A stretch of 52,973 bases of DNA from Caulobacter endophyticus (GCF_029543245.1 NZ_JARQWV010000031.1:1-52973); one strand, 5' to 3'; counted from the first letter of the stretch, positions 7,739 through 26,547 are shown. A program made the numbers and translations. The notes: generated by a model from the sequence alone, not told the origin.

Positions 7739-8755
7739 CTAGCCCTCGAAACGCTGCGGATCGAAGGCGGCCGCGTCCTCTCCGGGATCGGCGTCCGTCA
7801 GATACGCCGCGACCATGTCGGCCACAAGCGGAGCGAGCAGCCAGCCGTTGCGACGCGCCCCGGCCGCCAGGATCACGCCGGGAACCCGGCTCTTCCCCAC
7901 CAGCGGCAGGCCATCGGCGGTCGAGGCGCGAACGCCGACCTCGATCACCGACGGGGCGCCCGCCAGCTCCGGCCGCAGACGCTCGGCGGCGATCCGCAGC
8001 GGCTCGACCACGGCCGGGTCGGGCTCGCGGTCGTCGCGCCCCGCCTCCATGGTCGCGCCCACCGCCGGGCGGGACCCCGGCGCGATGTAGACGCCCTGGC
8101 CGCGCAGCACCGGCCCCTCGGCCATGGCGGTTTCCAGCCGCAGGATCTGGCCCTTGATCGGCGTCAGGGCCGCGAGTTCAGGCGCCAGCCCCTGCCCGCC
8201 GCCGCCGCCGGTGGCGACCACCAGGGCGTCGAAAGCCAGGACCTCGCCGTCGTCCAGGGTCACGCGACCTTCGGAGAAGGCGGCCACCCCGCGCGCATCG
8301 AAATCCGCTCCGGCCGCGATCGCCGCCCCACGCAGGGTCGACAGCGCCGACCGGGCGTCCAGCCGCCAGTCCTCGTCGCTGAACAGGCCCGTCGGCGTGC
8401 GGGAGAAGCGCGCGCCTGCCTCGACCAGGGCTGCCTCGACCTTGGCCAGGAAAGCCTCGTCGCCCTCGATGGCGAGGCCCTGACGGTCCAGGGCGATCCC
8501 CACGTCCTGCGCGAAAGCCGTCCAGAGATCGCGGGCCCTGCGCAAGACCGGCAGGTGGCCACGCGAGACGGCGTCGAAGACGGCCTCGGCCGCAGGCGCC
8601 AGCATGCCGGCCGCGACGCCAGAGGCGTTTTCACCGGGGGGCGCGGGGTCGAACACCGTCACCTTGAACCCGAGTCGGGAGAGAATCAGCGCCGTCGCAG
8701 AGCCGAAGGCGCCGGCTCCGGCGATCGCGACGCGCGCGCCTGACTGCAAAATCAT
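7739..8755 (-). CDS. FAD-dependent amino acid oxidase family protein, ThiO-like
   Basis: A 338-residue member of the DAO (D-amino acid oxidase) fold family. The N-terminal Rossmann motif GAGAFGSATALILSRLGFKVTVFD ends in the Asp that binds FAD ribose. The sequence resembles glycine oxidase ThiO, which makes dehydroglycine for the thiazole part of thiamine, including the GVRASTADGLPLVG block near the C-terminus. No other thiamine genes are nearby, so the role is uncertain and other amine oxidases of the family are possible. I moved the start to the ATG at 8755, directly before the Rossmann strand; the upstream 23 in-frame residues lack family character. Confidence 0.8.
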   Translation of the reverse strand: MILQSGARVAIAGAGAFGSATALILSRLGFKVTVFDPAPPGENASGVAAGMLAPAAEAVFDAVSRGHLPVLRRARDLWTAFAQDVGIALDRQGLAIEGDEAFLAKVEAALVEAGARFSRTPTGLFSDEDWRLDARSALSTLRGAAIAAGADFDARGVAAFSEGRVTLDDGEVLAFDALVVATGGGGGQGLAPELAALTPIKGQILRLETAMAEGPVLRGQGVYIAPGSRPAVGATMEAGRDDREPDPAVVEPLRIAAERLRPELAGAPSVIEVGVRASTADGLPLVGKSRVPGVILAAGARRNGWLLAPLVADMVAAYLTDADPGEDAAAFDPQRFEG

Positions 8756-8838
8756 GGGCGGCAGACACCGCCCGGCGGTCAAAAGGTCAAGTCCGAATGC
8801 TTTTCTGTCGTCGCACCGACGCAAGGGTGCGGCATTTG

Positions 8839-8854
8839 TGTCGTGTGAGCGACA
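8839..8854. promoter_or_regulatory. Short inverted repeat in the thiO/XRE intergenic region
   Basis: TGTCG-N6-CGACA lies between the divergent thiO-like and XRE genes. It could be an operator for the adjacent XRE regulator. The arms are short, so chance is possible. Confidence 0.25.
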
Positions 8855-8964
8855 TGCGACGTCGAGGCGACGTGACGGAATACGATCAGCGGTCTATTCT
8901 TCACCTTAAACAACCGCGCCACGTGCACCGCTACGGTCCGACCGGAGCCGAGGACGAGATCATC

Positions 8965-9372
8965 ATGACCCAGAAGCCCACCGCCGAAGTCGCTCACCCC
9001 GTCGACATCTATGTCGGCGCCCGCATGCGGATTCGGCGCAAGGTCCTCGGCTTGAGCCAGACCCAGCTCGCCGACGCCCTGGGCATCACCTTCCAGCAGA
9101 TCCAGAAGTACGAGCGCGGCGCCAACCGCATCAGCGCCAGCAAGCTCTACGACGCCGCCCGCCTGCTGCAGTCGCCGGTGTCCTACTTCTTCGACGGCCT
9201 CGAAGAGACCGACAACGGCGAGGACGACGGCGTCGCCCAGCGCATGACGCAGTTCGTGGCCACGCCCGAAGGTCTGGAGCTGGCCGACCTGTTCCCCCGC
9301 CTCAACGACCGCCGCCTGCGCCGCCGCGTGGTCGACCTGGTCAAGGCGATGGTCGACGACGAGCCGGCCTGA
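8965..9372 (+). CDS. XRE-family helix-turn-helix regulator
   Basis: A 135-residue DNA-binding protein. Residues about 14-70 form a Cro/CI-type HTH (IRRKVLGLSQTQLADALGI, then FQQIQKYERGANRISASKLYDAARLL). The C-terminal 60 residues are acidic then basic and probably mediate dimerisation. This architecture is widespread and conserved in alphaproteobacteria. I chose the ATG at 8965; the 56 upstream in-frame residues look like untranslated sequence. It is divergent from the ThiO-like gene, with an intrinsic terminator after it. Target genes are unknown. Confidence 0.85.
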   Translation: MTQKPTAEVAHPVDIYVGARMRIRRKVLGLSQTQLADALGITFQQIQKYERGANRISASKLYDAARLLQSPVSYFFDGLEETDNGEDDGVAQRMTQFVATPEGLELADLFPRLNDRRLRRRVVDLVKAMVDDEPA

Positions 9373-9403
9373 GACCCTCTCTCCATTTCCGATCTTCCGA
9401 TCG

Positions 9404-9440
9404 CGCGCCTCATCCCCTGCGGAGAGGCGCGTTTTCGTTT
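9404..9440 (+). terminator. Intrinsic terminator after the XRE gene
   Basis: CGCGCCTC / GAGGCGCG stem followed by TTTTCGTTT, 31 bases after the XRE stop codon. Confidence 0.7.
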
Positions 9441-9549
9441 GTGCGCGGGACTTCTGCTTCAATAGGCCGCAGCGCACCGATACCGACGTTCAGTAGATGT
9501 GAAGGCGCATCGGGTCACCCTATCGACCTAAGATAGCGGCGCCCCAAAC

Positions 9550-12714
<3,165 letters not shown>

Positions 12715-12801
12715 ATTCGCCGCAATCGGGCTACAATTCGAAATACGGCGGCGATCCCGTCGCGCTATAGTGGCGGCAGGTCCGATCAGGAGGCCTTCGC
12801 C

Positions 12802-13230
12802 GTGCGCCGCTCCGTCTCCCTCCTCTGCACCCTCGGCCTGGCCGCGGGCCTCGCCGCCCCCGCCCTCGCCGCGACCCAGGCTCCGGCCGAAAAGGCCAAG
12901 CCGGCCGGCACGCGCGACGGCTGCTTCTTCGCCGACCAGGTGCGCGGCTATCAGGTCGTCGACGACCGTACGCTCAATGTCGACCTGGGCCGCAAGGAAG
13001 CCTTCCAGCTGACCCTGCTGAACACCCCCTTCGACCTCGACGTCGCCACCCGCATCGGCATCAAGTCGCGCACCGGCTCCTGGGTCTGCTCGCCGCTCGA
13101 CGCCATGGTCATCGTGCCCGAGGTCACCGGCTCGTCGCGCAGCTACCGCGTCTCGGCGATGCGCAAGCTGACCCCCGAGGAGTACGCCGAGGCCTGGCCG
13201 AGCCTGAAGGCCAAGAAGCCCAAGTCGTAG
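12802..13230 (+). CDS. Small secreted protein, DUF6491-like
   Basis: A 142-residue protein beginning with a Sec signal peptide (basic MRR, hydrophobic core LLCTLGLAAGLAAPALA, AxA cleavage near residue 24). The mature part has a pair of conserved-looking cysteines (GCFFADQ and SWVCSP), perhaps disulfide-bonded in the periplasm. It resembles the DUF6491 family, of unknown function; that assignment is from memory of the pattern. The GTG start at 12802 is fixed by AGGAGG eight bases upstream. It sits 87 bp after the hybrid kinase gene, with a possible -10 (GCTATAGT) in that gap. Confidence 0.7.
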   Translation: MRRSVSLLCTLGLAAGLAAPALAATQAPAEKAKPAGTRDGCFFADQVRGYQVVDDRTLNVDLGRKEAFQLTLLNTPFDLDVATRIGIKSRTGSWVCSPLDAMVIVPEVTGSSRSYRVSAMRKLTPEEYAEAWPSLKAKKPKS

Positions 13231-13258
13231 GACGTCGCTTCCGGGGCCCTCTGCCCAG

Positions 13259-13391
13259 ATGCTCCCCCTGAAGGGGGAGCTGTCGCGAAGCGACTGAGGG
13301 GGAAGAGGCTGCTGGTGTTGGAGGCGTACTGATCTCATCAGGCGCTTCCCCCTCCGGCCCTTCGGGCCACCTCCCCCTTCAGGGGGAGGAT
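13259..13391. repeat. Paired palindromic element (same family as 124-292)
   Basis: Left arm 13260-13305 (CTCCCCCTGAAGGGGGAG, then a TGTCGCGAAGCGAC stem, then TGAGGGGGAAG). Right arm 13344-13391 is its inverse with a GGCCCTTCGGGCC inner stem. The two arms could fold on each other into one long hairpin. It lies 29 bp after the DUF6491-like gene. Confidence 0.85.
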
Positions 13392-13935
13392 CTTGGGGCA
13401 CGGCTTCGCGGCCTCTCGTGGAAACCACGGAAGTTGATGGAGAGGGCGCGGGGCGTCCGGGCTTCGCCCGGATGTGTGAGTTTCAAGTACCGTTTCGACG
13501 AAGCTTAAACGCCCCGCGCGATCGTTGTTCCTCAGGCCGGGGCGCGCGGGCGTCTTCAGCCCTGTGCCCCTTCCCCATGCAATGCGCCCCGTTTCTTGGC
13601 GGCCAGGCGTGCATGGCGGCGCGAACCCTTGGACGGGCGGGAGCCTATTTGGGCAAGCTCCCGATGGATGGATTTACGTCCCCCATCCTCATTTAAGCCT
13701 TCGGGCCCGGCTCACGCCGCTCCCTCAGCCCCGCTCGATCGCATCCACGTCGCCGCTTCGGGCCGGATCCTTGCGCCCTCTCCCCGCGACGGGACCCAAT
13801 GATTATGCGGCGGGTTTGAGCGCGTCTGATCCAGCAGGCTGAGAAAGTTGCAAGCGGTTGAGTTTGTGAAACTCTGTTGGCGATACGCCGGGGATCCACG
13901 CTGCTCCATGCCCATCCGGGCCACACCAAACCACG
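13392..13935. other. Gene-free stretch, no recognisable feature
   Basis: About 540 bp with no supportable coding frame. It holds small inverted repeats only, such as GTCCGGGCTTCGCCCGGA near 13457 and GAGTTT-GTG-AAACTC near 13860. I see no tRNA, small RNA signature or promoter that I would defend. Confidence 0.5.
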
Positions 13936-14048
13936 CCTTCCTCGCCCTCGTGGCGAGGATCCATGGTTCAGCCCGCTCAGACCTTTCGAGTTCGCCCGCC
14001 GTCTGAGCAGCGGCCGACGTGGGCCCTCGCCACGAGGGCGAGGGAGGC
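13936..14048. repeat. Large imperfect palindromic element, copy 1
   Basis: Outer arms CCTCGCCCTCGTGGCGAGG and CCTCGCCACGAGGGCGAGG flank an asymmetric core with GCTCAGACC and GTCTGAGCAGCGGCCG. A related copy lies at 37364-37503, whose core is in the reverse orientation. Confidence 0.7.
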
Positions 14049-14089
14049 GGGGGTGTGGTGGCTTGGGCGGGAGCACTGAACTCATCAGA

Positions 14090-14136
14090 AAACTTCCCCC
14101 ACCGGCCTTCGGCCGCCTCCCCCACAGGGGGAGGTT
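14090..14136. repeat. Single palindromic arm next to the tuf terminator
   Basis: CTTCCCCCACCGG, a GGCCTTCGGCC stem and CCTCCCCCACAGGGGGAGG. This is one arm of the CTCCCCC family without an adjacent partner; it abuts the tuf terminator. Confidence 0.65.
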
Positions 14137-14138
14137 CC

Positions 14139-14175
14139 AAAAGAAAAGGCCCCGGAGGTTTCCCCCCGGGGCCTT
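14139..14175 (-). terminator. Intrinsic terminator of the str operon (after tuf)
   Basis: On the minus strand AAGGCCCCGG and CCGGGGCCTT form a stem followed by TTCTTTT, 32 bases after the tuf stop codon. Confidence 0.85.
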
Positions 14176-14206
14176 CGCTTTGTCAGCCGAAGCTAAGAAG
14201 CGTCGA

Positions 14207-15397
<1,191 letters not shown>

Positions 15398-15452
15398 CTT
15401 CTTAGCTCCAGGACCCCAGAGGGGCCGTTGGTTGAACTTCTGGGGTTTGGGC

Positions 15453-15474
15453 GGGCGGGTCCGAAGACCCGCCC
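15453..15474 (-). other. UUCG hairpin between fusA and tuf
   Basis: On the minus strand GGGCGGGTC-UUCG-GACCCGCCC gives a 9-bp stem with an extra-stable tetraloop and no U-tract. It may be a partial block, an RNase processing site or a stability element that sets tuf against fusA expression. Confidence 0.55.
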
Positions 15475-15512
15475 TACTCTTCCGCTAAACGTTTCGTCCG
15501 GGGACGAAAAGC

Positions 15513-17591
<2,079 letters not shown>

Positions 17592-17650
17592 AGCGATCGC
17601 TCTGCGAAACGGGGCGGCCCTGACGGACACGACCGGGATTTAAACGTGCG

Positions 17651-17681
17651 GCGCGGGCGGTTTATCGCAAACCGCCCGCGC
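17651..17681 (-). other. 13-bp hairpin between rpsG and fusA
   Basis: GCGCGGGCGGTTT and AAACCGCCCGCGC are perfect arms around a 5-base loop. No U-tract follows on the minus strand, so read-through to fusA is expected. It may be an RNA processing or translational control element. Confidence 0.6.
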
Positions 17682-17705
17682 CTGAAAGGGTGCTGGTAAG
17701 AAAGC

Positions 17706-18179
17706 TTACCAGCGGTAGTGCGAGAAGGCCCGGTTGGCTTCAGCCATCTTGTGGGTGTCTTCGCGCTTCTTCACGGCGGTGCCGCGGTTGTTCGAAGCGT
17801 CGAGCAGCTCACCAGCCAGCTTTTCGGTCATGGTGTTCTCGCCGCGCTTGCGGGCGGCGGTCACCAGCCAACGGATGGCCAGGGCGCGGCGACGGTCCGG
17901 ACGGACTTCAACCGGCACTTGGTACGTGGCGCCGCCGACGCGGCGCGAACGGACTTCGATCGCCGGGGCGACGTTGTCCAGGGCGGAGTGGAAGGTTTCA
18001 AGCGGACCTTGGTCCTTGCGCTTGGCTTCCAGGATATCGAAGGCGCCGTAGATGATGTTTTCGGCGACGGCTTTTTTGCCTTCGTACATCACGTAGTTCA
18101 TGAACTTCGTGACGACCAGATCCCCAAACTTGGGGTCCGGCAGGACTTGACGCTTCTCGGCGCGACGGCGGCGGGACAT
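17706..18179 (-). CDS. rpsG: 30S ribosomal protein S7
   Basis: A 157-residue primary 16S rRNA-binding protein of the small-subunit head. It begins MSRRRRAEKR, has the conserved FMNYVMYEGKKAVAE and GGATYQVPVEVR blocks, and ends RAFSHYRW. In E. coli S7 is the autogenous repressor of this operon. It starts 12 bp after rpsL on the same strand. Confidence 0.99.
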   Translation of the reverse strand: MSRRRRAEKRQVLPDPKFGDLVVTKFMNYVMYEGKKAVAENIIYGAFDILEAKRKDQGPLETFHSALDNVAPAIEVRSRRVGGATYQVPVEVRPDRRRALAIRWLVTAARKRGENTMTEKLAGELLDASNNRGTAVKKREDTHKMAEANRAFSHYRW

Positions 18180-18191
18180 TCTTCTTCTTCC

Positions 18192-18563
18192 TTACTTCGG
18201 ACGCTTGGCGCCGTAGAGCGAACGACGCTGCTTACGATCCTTGACCCCTTGGGTGTCGAGGACGCCGCGCAGGATGTGATAGCGGACGCCGGGCAAGTCC
18301 TTGACGCGGCCGCCGCGGATGAGCACCACCGAGTGCTCCTGCAGGTTGTGGCCTTCGCCCGGGATGTAGCACACGGCTTCGATGCCGGTGGTCAGACGGA
18401 CCTTGGCGACCTTACGCAGAGCCGAGTTCGGCTTCTTCGGGGTCGTCGTGTAGACGCGGGTGCAGACGCCGCGACGTTGGGGGCAGCCCTTCAGGGCGGG
18501 CACCTTGTTCCGGACCGGCTTCGGAGAGCGCGGCTTGCGGATGAGCTGGTTGACGGTAGGCAT
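18192..18563 (-). CDS. rpsL: 30S ribosomal protein S12
   Basis: A 123-residue decoding-centre protein beginning MPTVNQLIRKPR. Lys43 (TTTPKKPNSAL) and Lys88 (GGRVKDLPGVRYH), the classic streptomycin-resistance positions, both carry the wild-type residue, so no rpsL-type resistance is predicted. It is the first gene of the str operon. Confidence 0.99.
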   Translation of the reverse strand: MPTVNQLIRKPRSPKPVRNKVPALKGCPQRRGVCTRVYTTTPKKPNSALRKVAKVRLTTGIEAVCYIPGEGHNLQEHSVVLIRGGRVKDLPGVRYHILRGVLDTQGVKDRKQRRSLYGAKRPK

Positions 18564-18772
18564 TAAGTCTCTGCTCTGATGGAAGCGTGTGCCTTTCGGC
18601 CGAAGCGCTTCAGGGTCCTTGTCGTTCTTCTTTCCGGCTTCAAGGCTCCGATTGGAGACCCGATAAACACGAAACTCGCCGGGACGCGGAAAGCGTTCCG
18701 GCGGGCCTGCCGTCGGTTAAGGGACGGACGCTCATCAGGACGGGCGCAAGACCCACCTCGAAAAGAGCGCGG

Positions 18773-18801
18773 AACCTACTCGCGAAGGGGCTCCACGTCA
18801 A
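18773..18801 (-). promoter_or_regulatory. Candidate promoter of the str operon
   Basis: On the minus strand TTGACG (18796-18801), a 17-base spacer and TAGGTT (18773-18778). The -35 matches the Caulobacter consensus well and the -10 only partly. The leader to rpsL would be about 200 nt. The rest of 18564-18917 holds no gene. Confidence 0.5.
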
Positions 18802-18917
18802 TCACCGCCTTCTGCGTCGGTTAATGCGACGTTTACCAGGGCGCGAAGACGGCCACGCTTTCGCCATCAGCGATCGCCAGCCTCGCCCAGCAACCTTCCC
18901 TTGTCGTCGAGTCCTTC

Positions 18918-19700
18918 GTGGTCGAAGCCGCCGCGCGGTCCATAACCCTTCTGCTGGATCCTCCCGCGCAAGCCAAGCCCGACAAGCGGTTCTGGGCCGT
19001 CGCGGGCGGTTCGGCGGCCGTGCACCTGGCGGTTCTGGCCTGGCTGGCCCTGCCCGTGCGCGCGGTGTTTCCAGACCAGGACGCAGTCTCGACCGTGACC
19101 ATCGAGCTGATGACGCAGACGCCGCGCGAGGTCCCTCGCGAGGCCCAGCGAGCCGCGCCGGCGACCGCCGCCAGCCCGCTGCCGATTCCACGCGAGGCCC
19201 GGCGTCCGGCTCCGGCGGGAATCGCCCCCTCCCCGTTCGTGGCCGCGCCCTCGGCGGGGTCGCGCGAGCGCGCGACGGGGACCCATCCGGCGCCCCTGCC
19301 CGCCGCCCAGCCCGGCGGCGACCTCAAGAGCGCCCTGCGGGGCAGCAGCACGGGCTGCGCCAACGACAGGGCCGTGGGGCTCAACAGGCGTGAGAGGGAA
19401 CGCTGCGACGAGCGCTGGGGCGAGGCCGCGCGCAATGCGCCGGAGTACGCCGCGCCGATCGAGGCGGGCAAGCGCCGCGAGTTCGACATCCAGGCGCTGC
19501 GGCAGGAGGCCGATCGGGCCTATCGCGACGCGCCTATGGGCCCCGGTGTCGACCATCGCAGCCGCGACGGCCCCGGCCGGGGCAAGGACATCCCGATGGT
19601 CGGGGGTCTCGAGCAGGACGGGCTGGGCCGCCAGCGCGACGCCAGAGGCCAGCAGCTGCGCCTGCTCGAGATGCAGGAGAAGAAGACGAAGAAGGACTAG
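18918..19700 (+). CDS. TonB-like N-terminal membrane protein without a TonB C-terminal domain
   Basis: A 260-residue protein. Residues about 23-47 (KRFWAVAGGSAAVHLAVLAWLAL) form one membrane anchor preceded by a basic residue, as in TonB or TolA. The following segment is rich in Pro, Ala and Arg (about 60-140). The C-terminal 120 residues are highly charged (RERERCDERWGEAARN, then Lys-rich at the end) and lack a recognisable TonB domain. The function is unknown. The start is the GTG at 18918; no other start codon exists between the upstream stop at 18822 and this point, and the ribosome-binding site is weak. It is divergent from the str operon. Confidence 0.65.
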   Translation: MVEAAARSITLLLDPPAQAKPDKRFWAVAGGSAAVHLAVLAWLALPVRAVFPDQDAVSTVTIELMTQTPREVPREAQRAAPATAASPLPIPREARRPAPAGIAPSPFVAAPSAGSRERATGTHPAPLPAAQPGGDLKSALRGSSTGCANDRAVGLNRRERERCDERWGEAARNAPEYAAPIEAGKRREFDIQALRQEADRAYRDAPMGPGVDHRSRDGPGRGKDIPMVGGLEQDGLGRQRDARGQQLRLLEMQEKKTKKD

Positions 19701-21496
19701 CCGGCGCGGCGCAGCCCGGCCGAGGCGGCCTGGGTGGTGCGGAAGCGCGCCACCATGCCCGACAGCTCGTCGGCGGCGGTGACCAGGTTGCGGCTGTCGC
19801 CGGCCGAGCGGCTGATCAGGGCCGCGTTGCGCTGGGCGCCCTGGTCCATCTGGTTCACGGCCGTATTGACCTGCGACAGGCCCACCGACTGTTCCTGAGC
19901 GCCGGCGGCGATCTGGCTGACGATGCCGTCGATGGCCTCGACCTGGGCGACGATCTTCTGCAGAGCCTCGCCCGTGCGGCCGACCAGCTTCACCCCGGCC
20001 TCGACCTGACGGGCGCTGTCGGCGATGTGGACCTTGATCTCCTTGGCCGCTTCGGCCGAGCGCTGGGCCAGGGCCCGCACTTCCTGGGCCACGACCGCGA
20101 AACCCTTGCCCGCGTCGCCGGCGCGCGCGGCTTCGACGCCGGCGTTGAGAGCCAGCAGGTTGGTCTGGAAGGCGATCTCGTCGATGACGCCGACGATCTG
20201 GCCCACCTGGTGCGACGAGGCCTCGACCCCGCCGATGGCGGCGATGGTCTCCTCGACCACGGTGCGCGAGCGGCCGGCCTCGGTCTGGGCTTCACGGACG
20301 GCCATGTGAGCGCCGCGCGCGCCCTCGGCGGTGCGGCGGACGGTGACGGTGATCTCTTCCAGCGCCGCGGCGGTCTCTTCCAGGCTGGCGGCCTGCTGCT
20401 CGGTGCGGTCGGAGATGTCGGACGAGGCGTCGGCGATGCTGCCGGCGCCGGCATTGAGCGCGCCGACGGCGTCGACAACCGAGCTCATCGCCGCTTCCAG
20501 GCGCTCGACGGCCTGGTTGAAGTCGCTGCGCAGGCCCTCGTAGTCATTGGCGAAGGGCTGGTCGAGACGGACGGTCAGGTCGCCGTTCGACAGGCGACCC
20601 AGGCCCTCGGCCAGGCTCTCGACCACCAGGTTCTGCTCGCGGGCCGAGCGGGCGTCGCGGGCCTGGGCGGCGGCGCGGTCGGCCTCGGCCTGGTCGCGGT
20701 CGCTGGCGGCGTCGGCCTCGATGCGGCGCTTGGCCTCGGCGTCGTCGCGGAAGGCGTGCACGGCGTCGGCCATCAGGCCGATGTCGTCGCGGCGGCCGGC
20801 GAACGGCAGGGCCACGTTCAGGTCGCCCTTCATCAGGCGGGCCATGGCCTCGCGCAGGGTCTTCAGCGGCGACAGCTGGCGGCGCACGGTCAGCACCGAG
20901 GCCACGCCGCCGGCCATGCCCAGCAGCACGCCGGCCACGCCCAGCCAGGCCAGCTGGCGGTAGACGGGACCGAAATAGATGTCCTTGGGCACGCCCACGA
21001 ACATTACGCCGATCACCTGGCCCGAGGCGTCCTTGATCGGGTCGTAGGCCACGAAGTAGTCGCGCTTGAGGATCTTGGTCTCGCCACGATAGGGCTCGCC
21101 GCGGCCGAGCACCGCGTCATAGACCGGGCCCTGGGCCAGGCTGGTGCCGACGGCGCGCGAGCCGTCCGGCTTTTCCACGTTGGTGCTGATGCGCTTGTCG
21201 CCCGCGAACACGGTGGCCACGCCCCCGGCCAGCGCCTTGACGCGGTCGACGCCGGCCAGGTCGCCGTTCAGCACGTGGTCGCCGATCAGCAGTTGCTCGC
21301 CCTCGCGACGGAACGTCTGGCCCTGCCGGCCGATGACGTCCCAGGCCACGCGCATGCTGGTCTCCTGCTGGGCCACGGCCTGGCGCTTGGCGAAGCCGAG
21401 CGAGCTCCAGGCGACCACGGCGAGCAGCCCGGCCAGGAGAACGGCGAAGGCGGCGGCGATGGTCAGGCTGACCTTGGTGGAGATGTCCGAGCGCAT
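19697..21496 (-). CDS. Methyl-accepting chemotaxis protein
   Basis: A 599-residue transmembrane chemoreceptor. The first membrane helix is at about residues 8-30. A periplasmic sensor follows, resembling a single Cache domain (ATVFAGDKRISTNV and KRDYFVAYDPIKDASGQVIGVMFVG). The second membrane helix is at about 185-207, then a HAMP domain. The signalling domain holds the hairpin tip EIAFQTNLLALNAGVEAARAG. No CheR-binding pentapeptide is seen at the C-terminus. The start is uncertain: the ATG at 21496 lacks a clear ribosome-binding site, and an in-frame GTG at 21526 has AAGGA directly abutting it. It overlaps the plus-strand TonB-like gene by four bases. Confidence 0.92.
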   Translation of the reverse strand: MRSDISTKVSLTIAAAFAVLLAGLLAVVAWSSLGFAKRQAVAQQETSMRVAWDVIGRQGQTFRREGEQLLIGDHVLNGDLAGVDRVKALAGGVATVFAGDKRISTNVEKPDGSRAVGTSLAQGPVYDAVLGRGEPYRGETKILKRDYFVAYDPIKDASGQVIGVMFVGVPKDIYFGPVYRQLAWLGVAGVLLGMAGGVASVLTVRRQLSPLKTLREAMARLMKGDLNVALPFAGRRDDIGLMADAVHAFRDDAEAKRRIEADAASDRDQAEADRAAAQARDARSAREQNLVVESLAEGLGRLSNGDLTVRLDQPFANDYEGLRSDFNQAVERLEAAMSSVVDAVGALNAGAGSIADASSDISDRTEQQAASLEETAAALEEITVTVRRTAEGARGAHMAVREAQTEAGRSRTVVEETIAAIGGVEASSHQVGQIVGVIDEIAFQTNLLALNAGVEAARAGDAGKGFAVVAQEVRALAQRSAEAAKEIKVHIADSARQVEAGVKLVGRTGEALQKIVAQVEAIDGIVSQIAAGAQEQSVGLSQVNTAVNQMDQGAQRNAALISRSAGDSRNLVTAADELSGMVARFRTTQAASAGLRRAG

Positions 21497-21621
21497 GGTG
21501 TCCGGGCGAGAGGAAGGAATTTGCACTCCTTTTCAGGCCGCCCGGCTGAAATTTCATTTAACGGACTGAAATAACGAGAGTCTTTTTACAATACGTCATA
21601 TTTCCACCGAAGGTTGCCCAC

Positions 21622-22140
21622 TTAGGATTGCGTCTTCGCCGGCTTGGTCTGCGCGCCTTGGCAGTAGTCCTTCCAGCCCGTCCAGTAATTGACGTCGATA
21701 TGGGCGCAACCGGCCTGGTTCATGGCGGTCTCGGCCTCGTACCAATCGACCTTGGCCTCGCCCAGATACTTCAGCACCAGTGCGCGGCACTGGGGCAAGG
21801 CGCGCGGCGAGAGATTGTCGCCGGCGATCAGCACCAGGAAATCGCCCTCAGCCTCGCCCTTGCGAACGACGATCCCCTTCCAGGCCTCGCCCGGGAGAGC
21901 CGCATCGCCGCACAGGCTCCTGCCCTGCCCCGTGTCGCTGATCGCCAGGTCGCGGAAGACGACCGACGGCCCAAGGTCCTGGGCGATCACCTGGACGGCG
22001 CCGTCGACAAAGGCGCGGTCAGCGGCGGGAAAGCCGTCTGACGGCTTGGGCTTGGGGGCGGGCGGCGGCGTCTCCGGCGCGCAGGCGGCCAGCCCCAGGG
22101 CCACGGCGGCGGCCGCGGCGAATGTGGTGTTGCGAAACAT
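21622..22140 (-). CDS. Putative lipoprotein of unknown function
   Basis: A 172-residue protein with a lipoprotein signal: basic start, hydrophobic core and lipobox LAAC (Cys near residue 20), then a Pro-rich linker. The remainder contains several cysteines (SLCGDAA, PQCRAL, AGCAHID, DYCQG) that could pair in the periplasm. I do not recognise the family. The start at 22140 is chosen because it places the lipobox correctly; the 15 upstream in-frame residues are unlikely to be translated. It lies downstream of the rpoC terminator, so it probably has its own promoter. Confidence 0.65.
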   Translation of the reverse strand: MFRNTTFAAAAAVALGLAACAPETPPPAPKPKPSDGFPAADRAFVDGAVQVIAQDLGPSVVFRDLAISDTGQGRSLCGDAALPGEAWKGIVVRKGEAEGDFLVLIAGDNLSPRALPQCRALVLKYLGEAKVDWYEAETAMNQAGCAHIDVNYWTGWKDYCQGAQTKPAKTQS

Positions 22141-22180
22141 GGACGTCCCCCGACATCCGGCCGCCCCGGCGACCGCGCAA

Positions 22181-22213
22181 AACAAAAGAGCGGCCGGGTT
22201 TCCCCGACCGCTC
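22181..22213 (-). terminator. Intrinsic terminator after rpoC
   Basis: On the minus strand GAGCGGTCGGG-GAAA-CCCGGCCGCTC (one G-U pair) followed by TTTTGTTTT, 83 bases beyond the rpoC stop codon. Confidence 0.85.
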
Positions 22214-22229
22214 CTTGTCTAGCACAACC

Positions 22230-22295
22230 CTGAAGGCCGTCTTCCGCCGATTACTCGGCGTCGGAACATACCGTCTGAAGATTGTCGGTCGCCGA

Positions 22296-22309
<14 letters not shown>
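22230..22309. repeat. 45-bp tandem duplication of the rpoC 3' end
   Basis: CGCCGATTACTCGGCGTC occurs at 22245-22262 and again at 22290-22307, and CTGAAG at 22230 and 22275, all with a 45-bp offset. The second copy (in the minus-strand sense) repeats the last codons of rpoC with their stop, in frame. Confidence 0.8.
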
Positions 22310-26486
<4,177 letters not shown>

Positions 26487-26547
26487 CTTGGTTCCTTCTG
26501 CGGGACTACCCGCGAAAATTCTTGAGGGAGAAGAGGCTGAAAGGGGC

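Noticed and set aside
7739..8755. Firm thiO gene symbol
   Set aside because: The fold family is clear, but no thiamine gene is nearby and related amine oxidases look alike, so I kept a family-level call.
8797..8964. Longer N-terminus for the XRE regulator
   Set aside because: The 56 extra residues resemble no family sequence, and the region carries promoter-like and operator-like DNA.
13450..13510. Weak similarity between the first 60 bases of the window and the reverse of 13457-13507
   Set aside because: Only scattered short matches around a GC palindrome; I cannot align it convincingly by eye.
13418..13842. Small open frames in the gap before tuf
   Set aside because: They overlap one another in several frames, lack ribosome-binding sites and show composition of non-coding DNA; one is partly repeat sequence.
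21497..21526. ATT at the ideal distance from AAGGAG as the chemoreceptor start
   Set aside because: ATT starts are extremely rare outside infC; the ATG at 21496 or the GTG at 21526 is more likely even though neither has ideal spacing.
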